A stretch of 64,000 bases of DNA from Bradyrhizobium guangdongense (GTDB lineage Bacteria; Pseudomonadota; Alphaproteobacteria; Rhizobiales; Xanthobacteraceae), in NCBI RefSeq assembly GCF_004114975.1, contig NZ_CP030051.1, forward strand, positions 6,014,001-6,078,000, given 5' to 3'. The number at the start of each line of letters is the position of its first letter. Position 1 is the first letter of the stretch. A program made the translations under genes and the position numbers. Of the stretch, positions 54,421-62,818 are shown piece by piece. The notes under the pieces are model-generated. The model did no database searches. It worked only from the letters and a program-made list of their open reading frames with translations, and was not told the origin of the DNA.

Positions 54421-54456
54421 CGGCGCGAGCAGCGAAGCACCCAAGGAAATTTGCCC

Positions 54457-56070
54457 ATGAACTCCAAAGTCCTGACGGTCCGGGAAGCAACCCTCGCTGT
54501 GCTTCGCTCCTTCGGCGTCGACCGCGTCTTCGGCAATCCAGGCTCGACCGAGCTCGCTTTTCTCGGCGACTGGCCCGATGACATCGACTACGTGCTTGGT
54601 CTGCAGGAAGGCTGCGTCGTCGGCATGGCCGACGGCTATGCGCAGGCGACGGGACGGCCGGCTTTCGTCAACCTGCACTCGGCCGCCGGGCTCGGGCATG
54701 CGCTTGGCAACCTCTTCACCGCCTTCCGCAACAAGACGCCGATGGTGGTGACGGCGGGACAGCAGGCGCGCAGCCTGCTGAGGATGCGGCCTTACCTCTT
54801 TGCCGAGGATGCCGGGCAGTTTCCAAAGCCGTACGTGAAATGGAGCGCCGAGCCCGCACGCGCCGAGGACGTGCCTGCCGCGATTGCCCAGGCCTTTCTC
54901 ACCGCCATGCAGCATCCGCGCGGCCCGACATTCGTGTCGGTGCCGTCGGATGATTGGGCTCGGCCTGCTTCGCTCCCGCCCCTCAGGCGCATAGCAACGG
55001 AGTTTGCTCCGGATATGGCAGCAATCGGCCGGCTTGGCGCTGCAATCGCTGCCGCGAAAAGCCCAGCTTTCGTGGTTGGTACTGAGGTCGATCGCAACGG
55101 AGCCGTCGACGCGATGGTCGCGGTGGCCGAGCGGGCGAAGGCAGCCGTATGGGCAAGCCCGATGTCGAGCCGGTCGAGCTTTCCGGAACTGCACCCGCAG
55201 TTTTCTGGCTTCCTGACCGCCTCGCCTGGCGGCCTCGCCCACGCCTTGCGTGGGGCCGATTTGATCGTCGTGTTCGGCGCCCCCGTCTTCACTTTCCATG
55301 TCGAGGGCCAATGCGCGTTGCTCGAGGATGGAACGCCGATCTGGCAGGTGACCGATGATCCGACCGAGGCCGCATCCGCGGCTGCGGGCGACACCATCAT
55401 CAGCACGCTTCCCAAGGCGCTTTATGCGCTGCTGTCGGCCCTGCCTCACACGAGCGGGCGTGAGGCACCTGCCGGGCGCCCGCATCCGATCATTCCCGCC
55501 GCGGCGAATCCAGTTCCTGCGGCCTATGCGTTGAGCCGACTCGCGACGCTGATGCCGGGAGACGCGATCGTGGTGGAGGAGGCGCCGTCGCACCGTCCCG
55601 CCATTCAAAACTTCCTGCCGCGGCCGGGCGCGGACAGCTTTTACACGATGGCAAGCGGCGGGCTTGGCTACAGCGTGCCGGCAGCAATCGGCGTGGCGCT
55701 GGCACGCCCCGGCCGCCGCACCGTGTGCCTGGTCGGCGATGGATCAGCGATGTACTGCGTCCAGGCGATCTGGACCGCTGCACAGCGCAAGCTGCCCATC
55801 ACTTTCGTCATCATGAACAATTCCGGCTACGGTGCGATGCGCGCCTTCAGCCGGCTCATGCAGGCGCAGCGCCCGCCCGGGATCGATCTGCCCGGGATCG
55901 ATTTCGTGGCGCTGGCCAAGGGACTTGGCTGTCGCGGCAAGCGGGTGACGGAAGTAACGGATCTTGACGGTATCCTCAATGAAGCGCTGGCGTCGGAGGG
56001 ACCTGCACTGGTCGACGTCACGGTTGATCCGACGATTTCAGATCTATTTGCGTCTGCCGCGCCCCACTAA
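54457..56070 (+). CDS. mdlC: Benzoylformate-decarboxylase-like ThDP enzyme
   Basis: The start is ATG 54457 (MNSKVLTVREATLAVLRSFG), with AAGGAAA 7 bp upstream; the 537-residue length is normal. The active-site residues known from Pseudomonas putida benzoylformate decarboxylase are present: Ser in FGNPGSTELAFL, His in NLHSAAGLGHALG, and His in GAPVFTFHVEG (residue 281). The ThDP-binding GDGSAMYCVQAIWTA and the closing NN are intact. It should decarboxylate an aryl-glyoxylate to an aryl aldehyde. The mandelate-type substrate is inferred; no mandelate dehydrogenase is in the window. Confidence 0.85.
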   Translation: MNSKVLTVREATLAVLRSFGVDRVFGNPGSTELAFLGDWPDDIDYVLGLQEGCVVGMADGYAQATGRPAFVNLHSAAGLGHALGNLFTAFRNKTPMVVTAGQQARSLLRMRPYLFAEDAGQFPKPYVKWSAEPARAEDVPAAIAQAFLTAMQHPRGPTFVSVPSDDWARPASLPPLRRIATEFAPDMAAIGRLGAAIAAAKSPAFVVGTEVDRNGAVDAMVAVAERAKAAVWASPMSSRSSFPELHPQFSGFLTASPGGLAHALRGADLIVVFGAPVFTFHVEGQCALLEDGTPIWQVTDDPTEAASAAAGDTIISTLPKALYALLSALPHTSGREAPAGRPHPIIPAAANPVPAAYALSRLATLMPGDAIVVEEAPSHRPAIQNFLPRPGADSFYTMASGGLGYSVPAAIGVALARPGRRTVCLVGDGSAMYCVQAIWTAAQRKLPITFVIMNNSGYGAMRAFSRLMQAQRPPGIDLPGIDFVALAKGLGCRGKRVTEVTDLDGILNEALASEGPALVDVTVDPTISDLFASAAPH

Positions 56071-56121
56071 GTTGGATCTGAGGCAGCCCTATCGCCAAAT
56101 CAAGCTACATAGCACGAGCGC

Positions 56122-56367
56122 TTAGCGGCTGTTCTTCGGCGCCTTGGGCTGCTCACCGACGCTGCCGGTGGCGATGTCGGCCTCGCAATTGGCCTTGCCG
56201 CGCCCCTCCGACTGACAGCGATAGACGGTGCCAGTGAGGCGGTCGACCAGCCACATGTTCTCGTCGGTCGGAGCTTCGAAGCCGACATAGCGGCTGGTCA
56301 GCCCCGTGATCAGAGTCGAGAGCAGGATCGCCACCGCAATCATCGCCGCACCGATGTAGATGGGCAT
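56122..56367 (-). CDS. Small inner-membrane hypothetical protein
   Basis: I take the start as the ATG complementary to 56365-56367 (MPIYIGAAMIAVAILLSTLI), giving 81 residues with one membrane helix at the N-terminus. A periplasmic or cytoplasmic tail follows, with two cysteines (VYRCQSEGRGKANCEADI) that may form a disulphide. A longer in-frame start at 56592 would add a basic, unstructured region without a ribosome-binding site. I recognise no family; the tail end is basic and Pro-rich. Confidence 0.55.
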   Translation of the reverse strand: MPIYIGAAMIAVAILLSTLITGLTSRYVGFEAPTDENMWLVDRLTGTVYRCQSEGRGKANCEADIATGSVGEQPKAPKNSR

Positions 56368-56746
56368 GGCGTTCAGAGACACAGTCCGATCAGGCGGGCC
56401 GCTGCGATAGATTTGATAGTCACTTGGCCTCGGCACTGGACGGAACTCGGCTCCCCTCATCTGCAATTGTCGGTCGAAGTTGCTTGCTAGGCGCGCATCT
56501 GGCCGAAAGCTTGTCCGCGAGCGGACCATGCCGCGACCGCTTTGCGACGAACGGCGTACAGGGGTTTCAGCAATGCTCTCCCGCGTCTGCATGGCGCCGG
56601 GAGCAAAAGCACGGGTTCCCCGGGGGGAGGCAGCGTAAGCCGGAAGCCCCGACGACGAACGTGAGGAAGATCACATCCGAGCCTTTGAACCTTCCCTATG
56701 CTCGTCGCATCAAACCGCCATCAGGCGTTACAGCGAGGATACGACA
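56368..56746. other. Gap holding the ompA-type promoter region
   Basis: No gene is convincing here except a possible N-terminal extension of the small membrane protein on the minus strand. The right part (56650-56746) is the leader of the OmpA-type gene, in which I see no strong -35/-10 pair. Confidence 0.4.
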
Positions 56747-57388
56747 ATGACCCATTTCAGTAGGTTTTTTGGACCGAAGGCGATCACGCTGACCGCCGTG
56801 CTGTCGCTGACGGCCGGCCTGGCTTTCGCCGGCGACAGCAATGTCTCCACCAGCCAGATCCTGGATGCGTTGAAGCCCAAGCCGGTCACCCGCGGTCTGT
56901 CCGCCGGTCCGCAGGCCGATCCCACGGCGCAAGCCAAGGAAGCGACCTTCCTGAACACCGTGCGCAACCGGCCGACCCGTTCTCTCTCGATGGGTGAGCG
57001 TGACCAGATCGCGGAGCTCGCGGCGACCAAACCGAAAATCGATCTGGAGATCCAGTTCGACTACAACTCGGCCGATATCGCCAAGACCTCCGTGCCCTCG
57101 GTGCAGGCGCTCGGCAAGGCGCTGTCCGATCCGTCGCTGAAGGGCTCGACCTTCGTGGTCGCCGGCCATACCGATGCGATCGGCACGGAAGAGTACAATC
57201 AGGGCCTGTCGGAGCGCCGCGCAGACACCATCAAGAAGTACCTGGTGCAGAACTACGGCCTCAATGGCAATGATCTCGTCACCGTCGGCTATGGCAAGAC
57301 CAAGCTGAAGGACGCCGCCAACGGCGCCGACCCGATCAACCGCCGCGTCCAGGTCGTGAACATGGACACCAAGACGGCGTCCAAGTGA
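56747..57388 (+). CDS. OmpA-family peptidoglycan-binding protein
   Basis: The 213-residue protein has a signal peptide (to about A28, GLAFA) and a C-terminal OmpA/MotB domain (about 95-208). The domain shows IQFDYNSADIAKTSVPSVQA, VAGHTDAIGTEEYNQGLSER and the RRVQVVNM end; the aspartate and arginine that bind diaminopimelate lie in HTDAIG and in NRRVQV. It tethers the cell wall, but it has no N-terminal beta-barrel, so it is a soluble or lipid-free periplasmic member. A strong hairpin follows the stop codon. Confidence 0.9.
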   Translation: MTHFSRFFGPKAITLTAVLSLTAGLAFAGDSNVSTSQILDALKPKPVTRGLSAGPQADPTAQAKEATFLNTVRNRPTRSLSMGERDQIAELAATKPKIDLEIQFDYNSADIAKTSVPSVQALGKALSDPSLKGSTFVVAGHTDAIGTEEYNQGLSERRADTIKKYLVQNYGLNGNDLVTVGYGKTKLKDAANGADPINRRVQVVNMDTKTASK

Positions 57389-57401
57389 TTGCAGCAAATC
57401 G

Positions 57402-57435
57402 ACAACCGCCTGCCGCGCCAGCGGCGGGCGGTTGT
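57402..57435. terminator. Shared hairpin between convergent genes
   Basis: The stem ACAACCGCCTGCCGC pairs with GCGGCGGGCGGTTGT around GCCA, with one G-T wobble. On the plus strand CTGTTGTC follows. It ends the OmpA-type gene and lies just beyond the stop of the convergent PMT-like gene. Confidence 0.7.
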
Positions 57436-57441
57436 CTGTTG

Positions 57442-58758
57442 TCAGATCCAGCTCTGAAACAGCATGAGCCTGTTGAACATCTGCATCGACGTGCCGACGA
57501 AGGCGGCTGAAATCGGCAGCATCACGACAAAGCCGATCGCGGCAACGCTGACATAGGCCCACAGCACCCAGCGCGGGAGGCCATCTTTGCGCAGCACATA
57601 GACCAGCGCGAGCGAGGCCGCGGTGGCGGCCGGCAGATAATAGTAGATGAAGCCCAGCGTGCGCGGCAGCAGCGCCCAGGCAAGCCAGGGCCCGAAATAG
57701 AACGCCGCGATCAAGAACGCATCCCAGCGACGCGCGACGATGAAATCGCGCAGCACCACGCCAAGCGCGAGCAGCGCCGGCCACAGCACCAGGGGATTGC
57801 CGAGGAAGACGATCGCCGCCACGTCGTCGTCTGTCGTCTTGTCGAACAGGAACCACACCGGCCGCGCCAGCAAGGGCCAGGACGGCCACGAGCTCATATA
57901 GGTGTGGCCGGCGATCGCAGTGGTGGTGTTGTCGGCGAAGATCCGGCGCTGTGCCTCGATCAGATCCGGCAGCGACAGGCCATAGAGCGGAACGAAGGCC
58001 GCGAGATAGGTCACGGCCGGCAACATCGCGAAGCAGAGCGCGGCATGCCGGGCCTTGAAGGTCGGCCATAGATCGGGGCGGTACCAGTCGCCGGGCTTGG
58101 CGTCGGCAAACAGCGTGTGCCAGCCCTGCATCAGGCGGATCACCGCAACGATCACCATGCAGACGGCGAGTGGAAACAATCCGCTCCATTTGCAGGCGGC
58201 AGCGAGACCGAACAGACTGCCGGCGAGCGCGAACAGCGCCTGCGGCCGCTCGCGCCGGAAGCCGTGCATGAAGGCGGCGATGGCGAGCAGGCCGAAGCCG
58301 AGCGCAAAGATGTCGAGCATTGCGATGCGCGCCTGCACGTAGAGCATCTGGTTGAAGGCCGCGATCAGCGGCGCCGCGATCGCTGGCCCCTGCGCGGAGA
58401 ACAGCGCAAGACCGCAGAGATAGATCGCAACGATCGCGAGCGCACCGAACAGCGTTGCCGGATAACGCCAGCCGAAGGCATTGTCGCCGAATGCTGCGAT
58501 CGAAGCCGCGATCAGCTCTTTCGCCAGCGGCGGATGCATTGGATTGAGCATCGGCTGCGACGCCGTGAAGCCCAGCATCTGCCGCGCCGCCGGCACGTAA
58601 TGCACCTCGTCGAAGACGAATTTGTCCGGTGTCACCAGTCCGATCAGCAGCGCGAAATGAGCGGCTAGGAAGATCGCGACAGCAATCACTGCGCTTCGCG
58701 ACACCTTCGGAACCGTATGTGCTTCGCGCGACTGCTGTGGGGCTATTTTGCGTGGCAA
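57442..58758 (-). CDS. Dolichyl/polyprenyl-phosphate-mannose protein mannosyltransferase-like enzyme
   Basis: The 438-residue protein is polytopic with about ten hydrophobic segments. The first loop has the GT39/PMT signature, D-E pair in KFVFDEVHYVPAARQMLGF, then NPMHPPLAKELIAASIAAFG. It also has FKARHAALCFAMLPAVTYLA and the NTTTAIAGHTYMSSWPSWPL loop. Such enzymes move mannose from a polyprenyl carrier to protein or another acceptor in the periplasm. The start codon is TTG at 58758, without a clear ribosome-binding site; an internal GTG is possible. The PMT assignment is good, the acceptor unknown. Confidence 0.75.
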   Translation of the reverse strand: MPRKIAPQQSREAHTVPKVSRSAVIAVAIFLAAHFALLIGLVTPDKFVFDEVHYVPAARQMLGFTASQPMLNPMHPPLAKELIAASIAAFGDNAFGWRYPATLFGALAIVAIYLCGLALFSAQGPAIAAPLIAAFNQMLYVQARIAMLDIFALGFGLLAIAAFMHGFRRERPQALFALAGSLFGLAAACKWSGLFPLAVCMVIVAVIRLMQGWHTLFADAKPGDWYRPDLWPTFKARHAALCFAMLPAVTYLAAFVPLYGLSLPDLIEAQRRIFADNTTTAIAGHTYMSSWPSWPLLARPVWFLFDKTTDDDVAAIVFLGNPLVLWPALLALGVVLRDFIVARRWDAFLIAAFYFGPWLAWALLPRTLGFIYYYLPAATAASLALVYVLRKDGLPRWVLWAYVSVAAIGFVVMLPISAAFVGTSMQMFNRLMLFQSWI

Positions 58759-58919
58759 ATCTGCGTCACCGCGAATAAAAAATCACTCGACCGATCCATT
58801 GAACGCATTCTGCCGCAACTGTCACTAAGCTAACGCTCGTCCCGCGTCGTTTGTGATAATTCTGCCACAACACGAGCGTGCGCAATCCGGTACGATCAGG
58901 GACCTCGATCGGTTACGAA

Positions 58920-59621
58920 ATGAATTTACGTTTTCTGCTTTTCCCCACACTGCTGTCGGCCGTATTGTGCGCTGCGCCTGGAGCGCAGGCGCAGATGCGC
59001 GTCGGCGAAGCCGTCCTGGTCCAGAACGAGGTGGTCCGCGTCGCCGCGACCCCGACACCCATCAGTGTCGGCGACAGCATGCTGCGTGACGAGACCGTCC
59101 GCACCGGCGCCGACAGCGCCGCGCGTTTCGTGATGGCCGACAGCACCAATCTGTCGCTCGGGCCGAGCGCGACGCTGAAGCTGGACCGCACCGTCTTCAA
59201 CGACGAGCACAGCTATCGCGACGTCGCGATCCGCATGGCCACCGGCGCCTTCCGCTTCGTCACCGGCCATTCGCAGAAGACCGCCTACAAGATCACGACG
59301 CCGCTTGCGACCATCGGCGTGCGCGGCACCACGCTCGACATCCTGTCGCAGCGCGGCCGCTCGGTCGTGGTACTTCAGGACGGCGCGGCCAGCGTCTGCA
59401 CGCTGAACTTCCAGTGCATTCAGCTCACCCAGCCGGGTGATACCGCGGTCATCACCTCGACCGGCGGCAAGGTCTCCATCACCAAGACCAACACGCCGCC
59501 CTGGACCTTTGCGGCCAACTGCGCCGCCAATGCCGGGCTTTGCGCCGTCAACCAGTACGCTGACGCTTCACCGACCATCGCCCCCGCCGTCCATGACGAC
59601 GGCATGCTGTGCGGGCGCTGA
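58920..59621 (+). CDS. Exported FecR-domain protein
   Basis: The start is ATG 58920 (MNLRFLLFPTLLSAVLCAAP), with a signal peptide to about A24. The mature protein carries a FecR domain (about 50-150; RTGADSAARFVMADSTNLSLG, GPSATLKLDRTVFND, YKITTPLATIGVRGTTLDI) and a C-terminal tail with five cysteines (C160, C166, C201, C208, C231). Unlike FecR itself it has no membrane helix and no anti-sigma part, so it is probably a soluble periplasmic protein. It ends 2 bp before the beta-barrel gene, so the two are surely co-expressed. Confidence 0.85.
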   Translation: MNLRFLLFPTLLSAVLCAAPGAQAQMRVGEAVLVQNEVVRVAATPTPISVGDSMLRDETVRTGADSAARFVMADSTNLSLGPSATLKLDRTVFNDEHSYRDVAIRMATGAFRFVTGHSQKTAYKITTPLATIGVRGTTLDILSQRGRSVVVLQDGAASVCTLNFQCIQLTQPGDTAVITSTGGKVSITKTNTPPWTFAANCAANAGLCAVNQYADASPTIAPAVHDDGMLCGR

Positions 59622-59623
59622 CG

Positions 59624-60721
59624 ATGACGCAGCCCGGCTTCAAGAGGCTTGTCCTGGCCTGCGCCTTGGCCGCAACCGCTACGCTTGCGCTGTTCGCATT
59701 TAGCGCGCGTTCGGCGGCCGCCGCCAGCTGCGAGTCCGAATGTGGCGAGCCAACCCCGCATCCGTCGCCGAGCCCATACCCTTCGCCGAGTCCCTCTCCG
59801 TCGCCGAATCCAATCTCCTCGCCGACAGGTGCCGATTCCAGCGGCAACTCGGTCAACGGGCTCGCGGGCCAGCGCTTCAATCAGATGATCACCAACCGGG
59901 TGCTCGGAACAGTGCTGCTCGGTGTCAACGAACAGGTCAATTGCAGCGACTGCGTCAGCGCGTTCGGCTCGGCCGGATCGTTCTCGGCCGGCATCCACGG
60001 CCGCAAGGAACTGACGCCCAATCTGTCGCTGCTGGCCGGCCTCGCCTACACGCAATACAGCGAGGGCGGCTATCACATCACCAGCGCACCGATCGGCGCC
60101 TTCGCGCTGCGCTATGATTTCACCGATTGGGGCTCGTCGCGTCCGTTCTTCGACGTCGGCACGATCCTGACGCCGTGGGAGAAGGCGCGCTACACCCGCA
60201 GTTACAACACCAGCCTCGGCCCGGTGACCGTGACGAGCTCGACCAATGCCGCGAACTACGCGGTCTATGGTCGCGCCGGCTGGATGAGCCGTCTGTCGCC
60301 GCGCGACGAGGTCGCGGCCTCGATCGAGATCTGGCAGCTCTGGCAGCGCGTGTCGGGCTATCAGGACAACACGGTCGCATTCAATCCATTCGACGCCTCG
60401 ATTGCCGATGGCACCGACCGCACGAGCCTAGTCAAGATCGGCGGCCAATGGACCCATCTCTTCGCCGGCAACATCGAAACCAACATCAATGGCGGCTGGG
60501 TCCAGTCGTTCGCCAGCCATAGCGGCATCGTCGCCACCGTGACCGGCGACGGCACGGTGGTGCCGACGATGGGCAACCAGGGCTGGTTCGAATATGGCGG
60601 ACGCCTCGGCTTCCGCGTTCAGAAGGGCTGGGTCGTGGATCTCTTCGCCAACGGCACGCTCGGCCCGCAGCCGGTGGGCAACACCATCCACGGCGGCGTG
60701 GGGCTGCGGATCAATTATTAG
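59624..60721 (+). CDS. Outer-membrane beta-barrel protein with Pro/Ser linker (autotransporter-like)
   Basis: The start is ATG 59624 (MTQPGFKRLVLACALAATAT), giving 365 residues. A signal peptide is followed by a C36-x3-C40 pair, a Pro/Ser repeat (about 46-66, PHPSPSPYPSPSPSPS), a C107-x2-C110 pair, and a region of alternating hydrophobic and aromatic residues to the terminal tyrosine (GVGLRINY), the usual outer-membrane insertion signal. The barrel resembles autotransporter beta-domains but without a large passenger. It is coupled to the FecR-domain gene. A GTG start 15 bp upstream, overlapping the FecR gene, is possible. Confidence 0.75.
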   Translation: MTQPGFKRLVLACALAATATLALFAFSARSAAAASCESECGEPTPHPSPSPYPSPSPSPSPNPISSPTGADSSGNSVNGLAGQRFNQMITNRVLGTVLLGVNEQVNCSDCVSAFGSAGSFSAGIHGRKELTPNLSLLAGLAYTQYSEGGYHITSAPIGAFALRYDFTDWGSSRPFFDVGTILTPWEKARYTRSYNTSLGPVTVTSSTNAANYAVYGRAGWMSRLSPRDEVAASIEIWQLWQRVSGYQDNTVAFNPFDASIADGTDRTSLVKIGGQWTHLFAGNIETNINGGWVQSFASHSGIVATVTGDGTVVPTMGNQGWFEYGGRLGFRVQKGWVVDLFANGTLGPQPVGNTIHGGVGLRINY

Positions 60722-60737
60722 AGAACGAGCACGGTCG

Positions 60738-60822
60738 GGTGGGCAAAGCGAAGCGTGCCCACCACCTCTCTCAATCGTGGACGAACCATGGGCACGGCGC
60801 TCACGCGCCTTTGCCCACGCTA
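60738..60822. repeat. Dispersed palindromic repeat, family E copy 2
   Basis: GGGTGGGCAAAGCGAAGCGT at the left end pairs with CGCCTTTGCCCACGC at the right end; GCCCACC and CATGGGCACGGC lie inside. It matches the copy at 47453 and lies between convergent genes. Confidence 0.8.
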
Positions 60823-60832
60823 CTGCACCAGC

Positions 60833-61321
60833 TCACGCCGCCGACTTGCCCTCGAACGCGCGGCGCAGGACATCCACGTCCAGCTTCACCATTTTCATCA
60901 TGGCCTGCATCGCGCGGGCCGCGGCGGCCCTGTCCGGGCTCGACAGGAACTCGAACATCACCTTCGGCACCACCTGCCAGGCCACGCCCCAACGGTCCCT
61001 GAGCCAGCCGCACTGCTCTTCCTTGCCGCCATGAGCCAGGAACGCGTTCCAGACGCTATCGACCTGAACCTGATCGTCACAATGGATCATCAGCGAGATC
61101 GCGTGGGTGTATTCCATCTTCATGCCGCCGTTGAGCGCAACCAAGGGCTGACCGGCCACCGTGAACTCGACGACAAGCACCGAGCCCTCCTTGCCGGACG
61201 GATTGTCGGCAACATTGCGCTGGACGTGCGTGATCGCCGAATTCGGCACGAGCGAAACGTAGAACTTTGCGGCTTCCTCGGCATCGCCGTTGAACCACAT
61301 GCAGGGGACCAGCTTGGACAT
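60833..61321 (-). CDS. VOC-superfamily protein (PhnB-like)
   Basis: The start is the ATG complementary to 61319-61321 (MSKLVPCMWFNGDAEEAAKF), giving 162 residues. The sequence WFNGDAEEAAKFYVSLVPNSA and the C-terminal HCDDQVQVDSVWNAFLAHGG match the PhnB/3-demethylubiquinone-methyltransferase-like branch of the vicinal oxygen chelate superfamily. Members are metal-dependent or simply ligand-binding; the catalytic role is unknown. It follows a second VOC gene by 26 bp, suggesting a shared transcript. Confidence 0.88.
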   Translation of the reverse strand: MSKLVPCMWFNGDAEEAAKFYVSLVPNSAITHVQRNVADNPSGKEGSVLVVEFTVAGQPLVALNGGMKMEYTHAISLMIHCDDQVQVDSVWNAFLAHGGKEEQCGWLRDRWGVAWQVVPKVMFEFLSSPDRAAAARAMQAMMKMVKLDVDVLRRAFEGKSAA

Positions 61322-61347
61322 CGTCAATGCTCCTCTCCAGATTTCGA

Positions 61348-61776
61348 TCAGGCGTTCGCCAAAGCGGGCTTCTCGGGGACGGCTGCCATGTCCAGCCAGT
61401 TCACACCCCACATATGGCCGTCCGGATCCTCGAAGCTGCGGCCGTACATGAAGCTGTATTCGTCCTTCGGACTGGGATCGGCCACTCCGCCCGCAGCCTC
61501 GGCCCGACCGACGATCTCGTCGACCTCGTTCCGGCTATCGGCGGACAGGCAGAACAGCGCCTGGTTCTCGGTCTTTGCGTCCGCGATCGGCTTCGGCGTG
61601 AACTGACGGAATTTGTCGTGGGTCGTCAGCATCGCGTAGATGGTCTCGGAAAAGACGATGCAGCTCGCCCTATCGTCACTGAATTGCGGGTTCCTGGTCG
61701 CTCCGATCGCCTCGTAGAAGGCAGTCGCACGCTTCAGGTCCGTCACCGGCAGATTGAGGAAAATCATCCTGGGCAT
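61348..61776 (-). CDS. VOC-superfamily (glyoxalase-like) protein
   Basis: The start is the ATG complementary to 61774-61776 (MPRMIFLNLPVTDLKRATAF), preceded by AAGGAG; an in-frame start 84 bp upstream is less likely. The 142-residue protein has FLNLPVTDLKRATAFYEAIG and SFEDPDGHMWGVNWLDM, the two halves of the glyoxalase/bleomycin-resistance fold. It may be a lactoylglutathione-lyase-type or resistance protein. It is upstream of the PhnB-like gene on the same strand and likely co-transcribed. Confidence 0.88.
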   Translation of the reverse strand: MPRMIFLNLPVTDLKRATAFYEAIGATRNPQFSDDRASCIVFSETIYAMLTTHDKFRQFTPKPIADAKTENQALFCLSADSRNEVDEIVGRAEAAGGVADPSPKDEYSFMYGRSFEDPDGHMWGVNWLDMAAVPEKPALANA

Positions 61777-61902
61777 CAAAAGCTCCTTGGGCGGGTTCTG
61801 CCCAAGGACGGACGGCCGGGCTGCCACCCGACAGGCTTCCGAATATTTTTTGCGCGCCATCTGCGGGGTTCTGTCACACCGAACCCCGCATCTTTGGCCA
61901 GC

Positions 61903-62415
61903 TTACGTCTTCTCGTTGGGATCGCGATGAACAGGGTCGATCCACAGCACCGTCTCGGGCTTCTCGACCGGCTCGATGTCGAGGTTGATCGCGACCGCCT
62001 CGCCGTCGCTGCGCACCAGCACGCATTCCAGCACCTCGTCGGGGCTGGCGTTGATCTCCTGGTGCGGCACGTAGGGAGGCACGAAGATGAAATCCCCGGG
62101 GCCGGCCTCGGCGGTGAACTGCAGGCTCTCGCCCCAGCGCATCCGCGCCTTGCCCTTCACCACATAGATGACGCTTTCGAGATGGCCGTGATGATGCGCG
62201 CCGGTCTTGGCGTCCGGCTTGATGCTGACCGTGCCTGCCCACAGTTTCTGGGCGCCGACGCGGGCGAAATTGATCGCGGCGGCACGGTCCATGCCCGCGG
62301 TCGAGGGCACGTTGGTGTCGAGCTGATTGCCGGGGATGACGCGCACGCCGTCATGTTTCCAGCGATCGTCGTGATCGTGGTCATGGTGAGAATGCGAGTA
62401 GTCATGGCCGGTCAT
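61903..62415 (-). CDS. Cupin-domain protein with His/Asp-rich N-terminus
   Basis: The start is the ATG complementary to 62413-62415 (MTGHDYSHSHHDHDHDDRWK), giving 170 residues. The first 20 residues contain six His and six Asp and could bind metal. The cupin fold follows (about 50-150), with the metal motif GAHHHGHLESVIYVVKGKAR, then GDFIFVPPYVPHQEINA. Such proteins are often dioxygenase-like or regulatory. It is divergent from the CsbD gene; the role is unknown. Confidence 0.88.
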   Translation of the reverse strand: MTGHDYSHSHHDHDHDDRWKHDGVRVIPGNQLDTNVPSTAGMDRAAAINFARVGAQKLWAGTVSIKPDAKTGAHHHGHLESVIYVVKGKARMRWGESLQFTAEAGPGDFIFVPPYVPHQEINASPDEVLECVLVRSDGEAVAINLDIEPVEKPETVLWIDPVHRDPNEKT

Positions 62416-62543
62416 ATCTCGTGCTTTCTGTTGGTTCCGTGCGCGGCAAGCTAGCCTAAAGCTGCATGCGCAAGCCATACCAAAATCGGAACCCTCATAG
62501 CCGCCAGACGTTGTCCTTGCGAGCAAACTGCAAGGAGAGTTTC

Positions 62544-62762
62544 ATGGGTAGCACGACCGACAAGATCAAGGGCAACGCCAACGAAGCCATCGGCAAGGCC
62601 AAGCAGGGAATCGGGGAAGCGACCGGCTCGGAACGCCTGAAGGGTGAGGGTACGGTCCAGGAGGTGAAGGGCAAAGGCCAGCAGGCCATGGGCGATGCCA
62701 AGGACGCCGCCAAGGATGCGATTGATCGCGCTGCTGCGTCGGCACGCCGCGCGACCGAGTAA
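62544..62762 (+). CDS. CsbD-family stress protein
   Basis: The 72-residue protein starts at ATG 62544 ([20 protein letters not shown]), preceded by AAGGAGAG. It is highly charged and helical, with repeats of [20 protein letters not shown] and [19 protein letters not shown], typical of CsbD proteins induced by general stress. The function is unknown; it is thought to act as a small intrinsically disordered protectant. A strong terminator hairpin follows. Confidence 0.92.
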   Translation: MGSTTDKIKGNANEAIGKAKQGIGEATGSERLKGEGTVQEVKGKGQQAMGDAKDAAKDAIDRAAASARRATE

Positions 62763-62782
62763 CGCGTGTCAGACTGGACATG

Positions 62783-62810
62783 AAAAGACCGGTCAAATGG
62801 CCGGTCTTTT
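62783..62810. terminator. Bidirectional terminator between CsbD and FKBP genes
   Basis: AAAAGACCGG (62783-62792) pairs perfectly with CCGGTCTTTT (62801-62810) around an 8-base loop, with T-runs on both strands. It can stop transcription of the CsbD gene on the plus strand and of the convergent FKBP gene on the minus strand. Confidence 0.9.
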
Positions 62811-62818
62811 TTGTGCGC

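Noticed and set aside
56368..56592. Longer start for the small membrane protein
   Set aside because: The extension is basic and without family features, and has no ribosome-binding site; it remains possible but is less likely.
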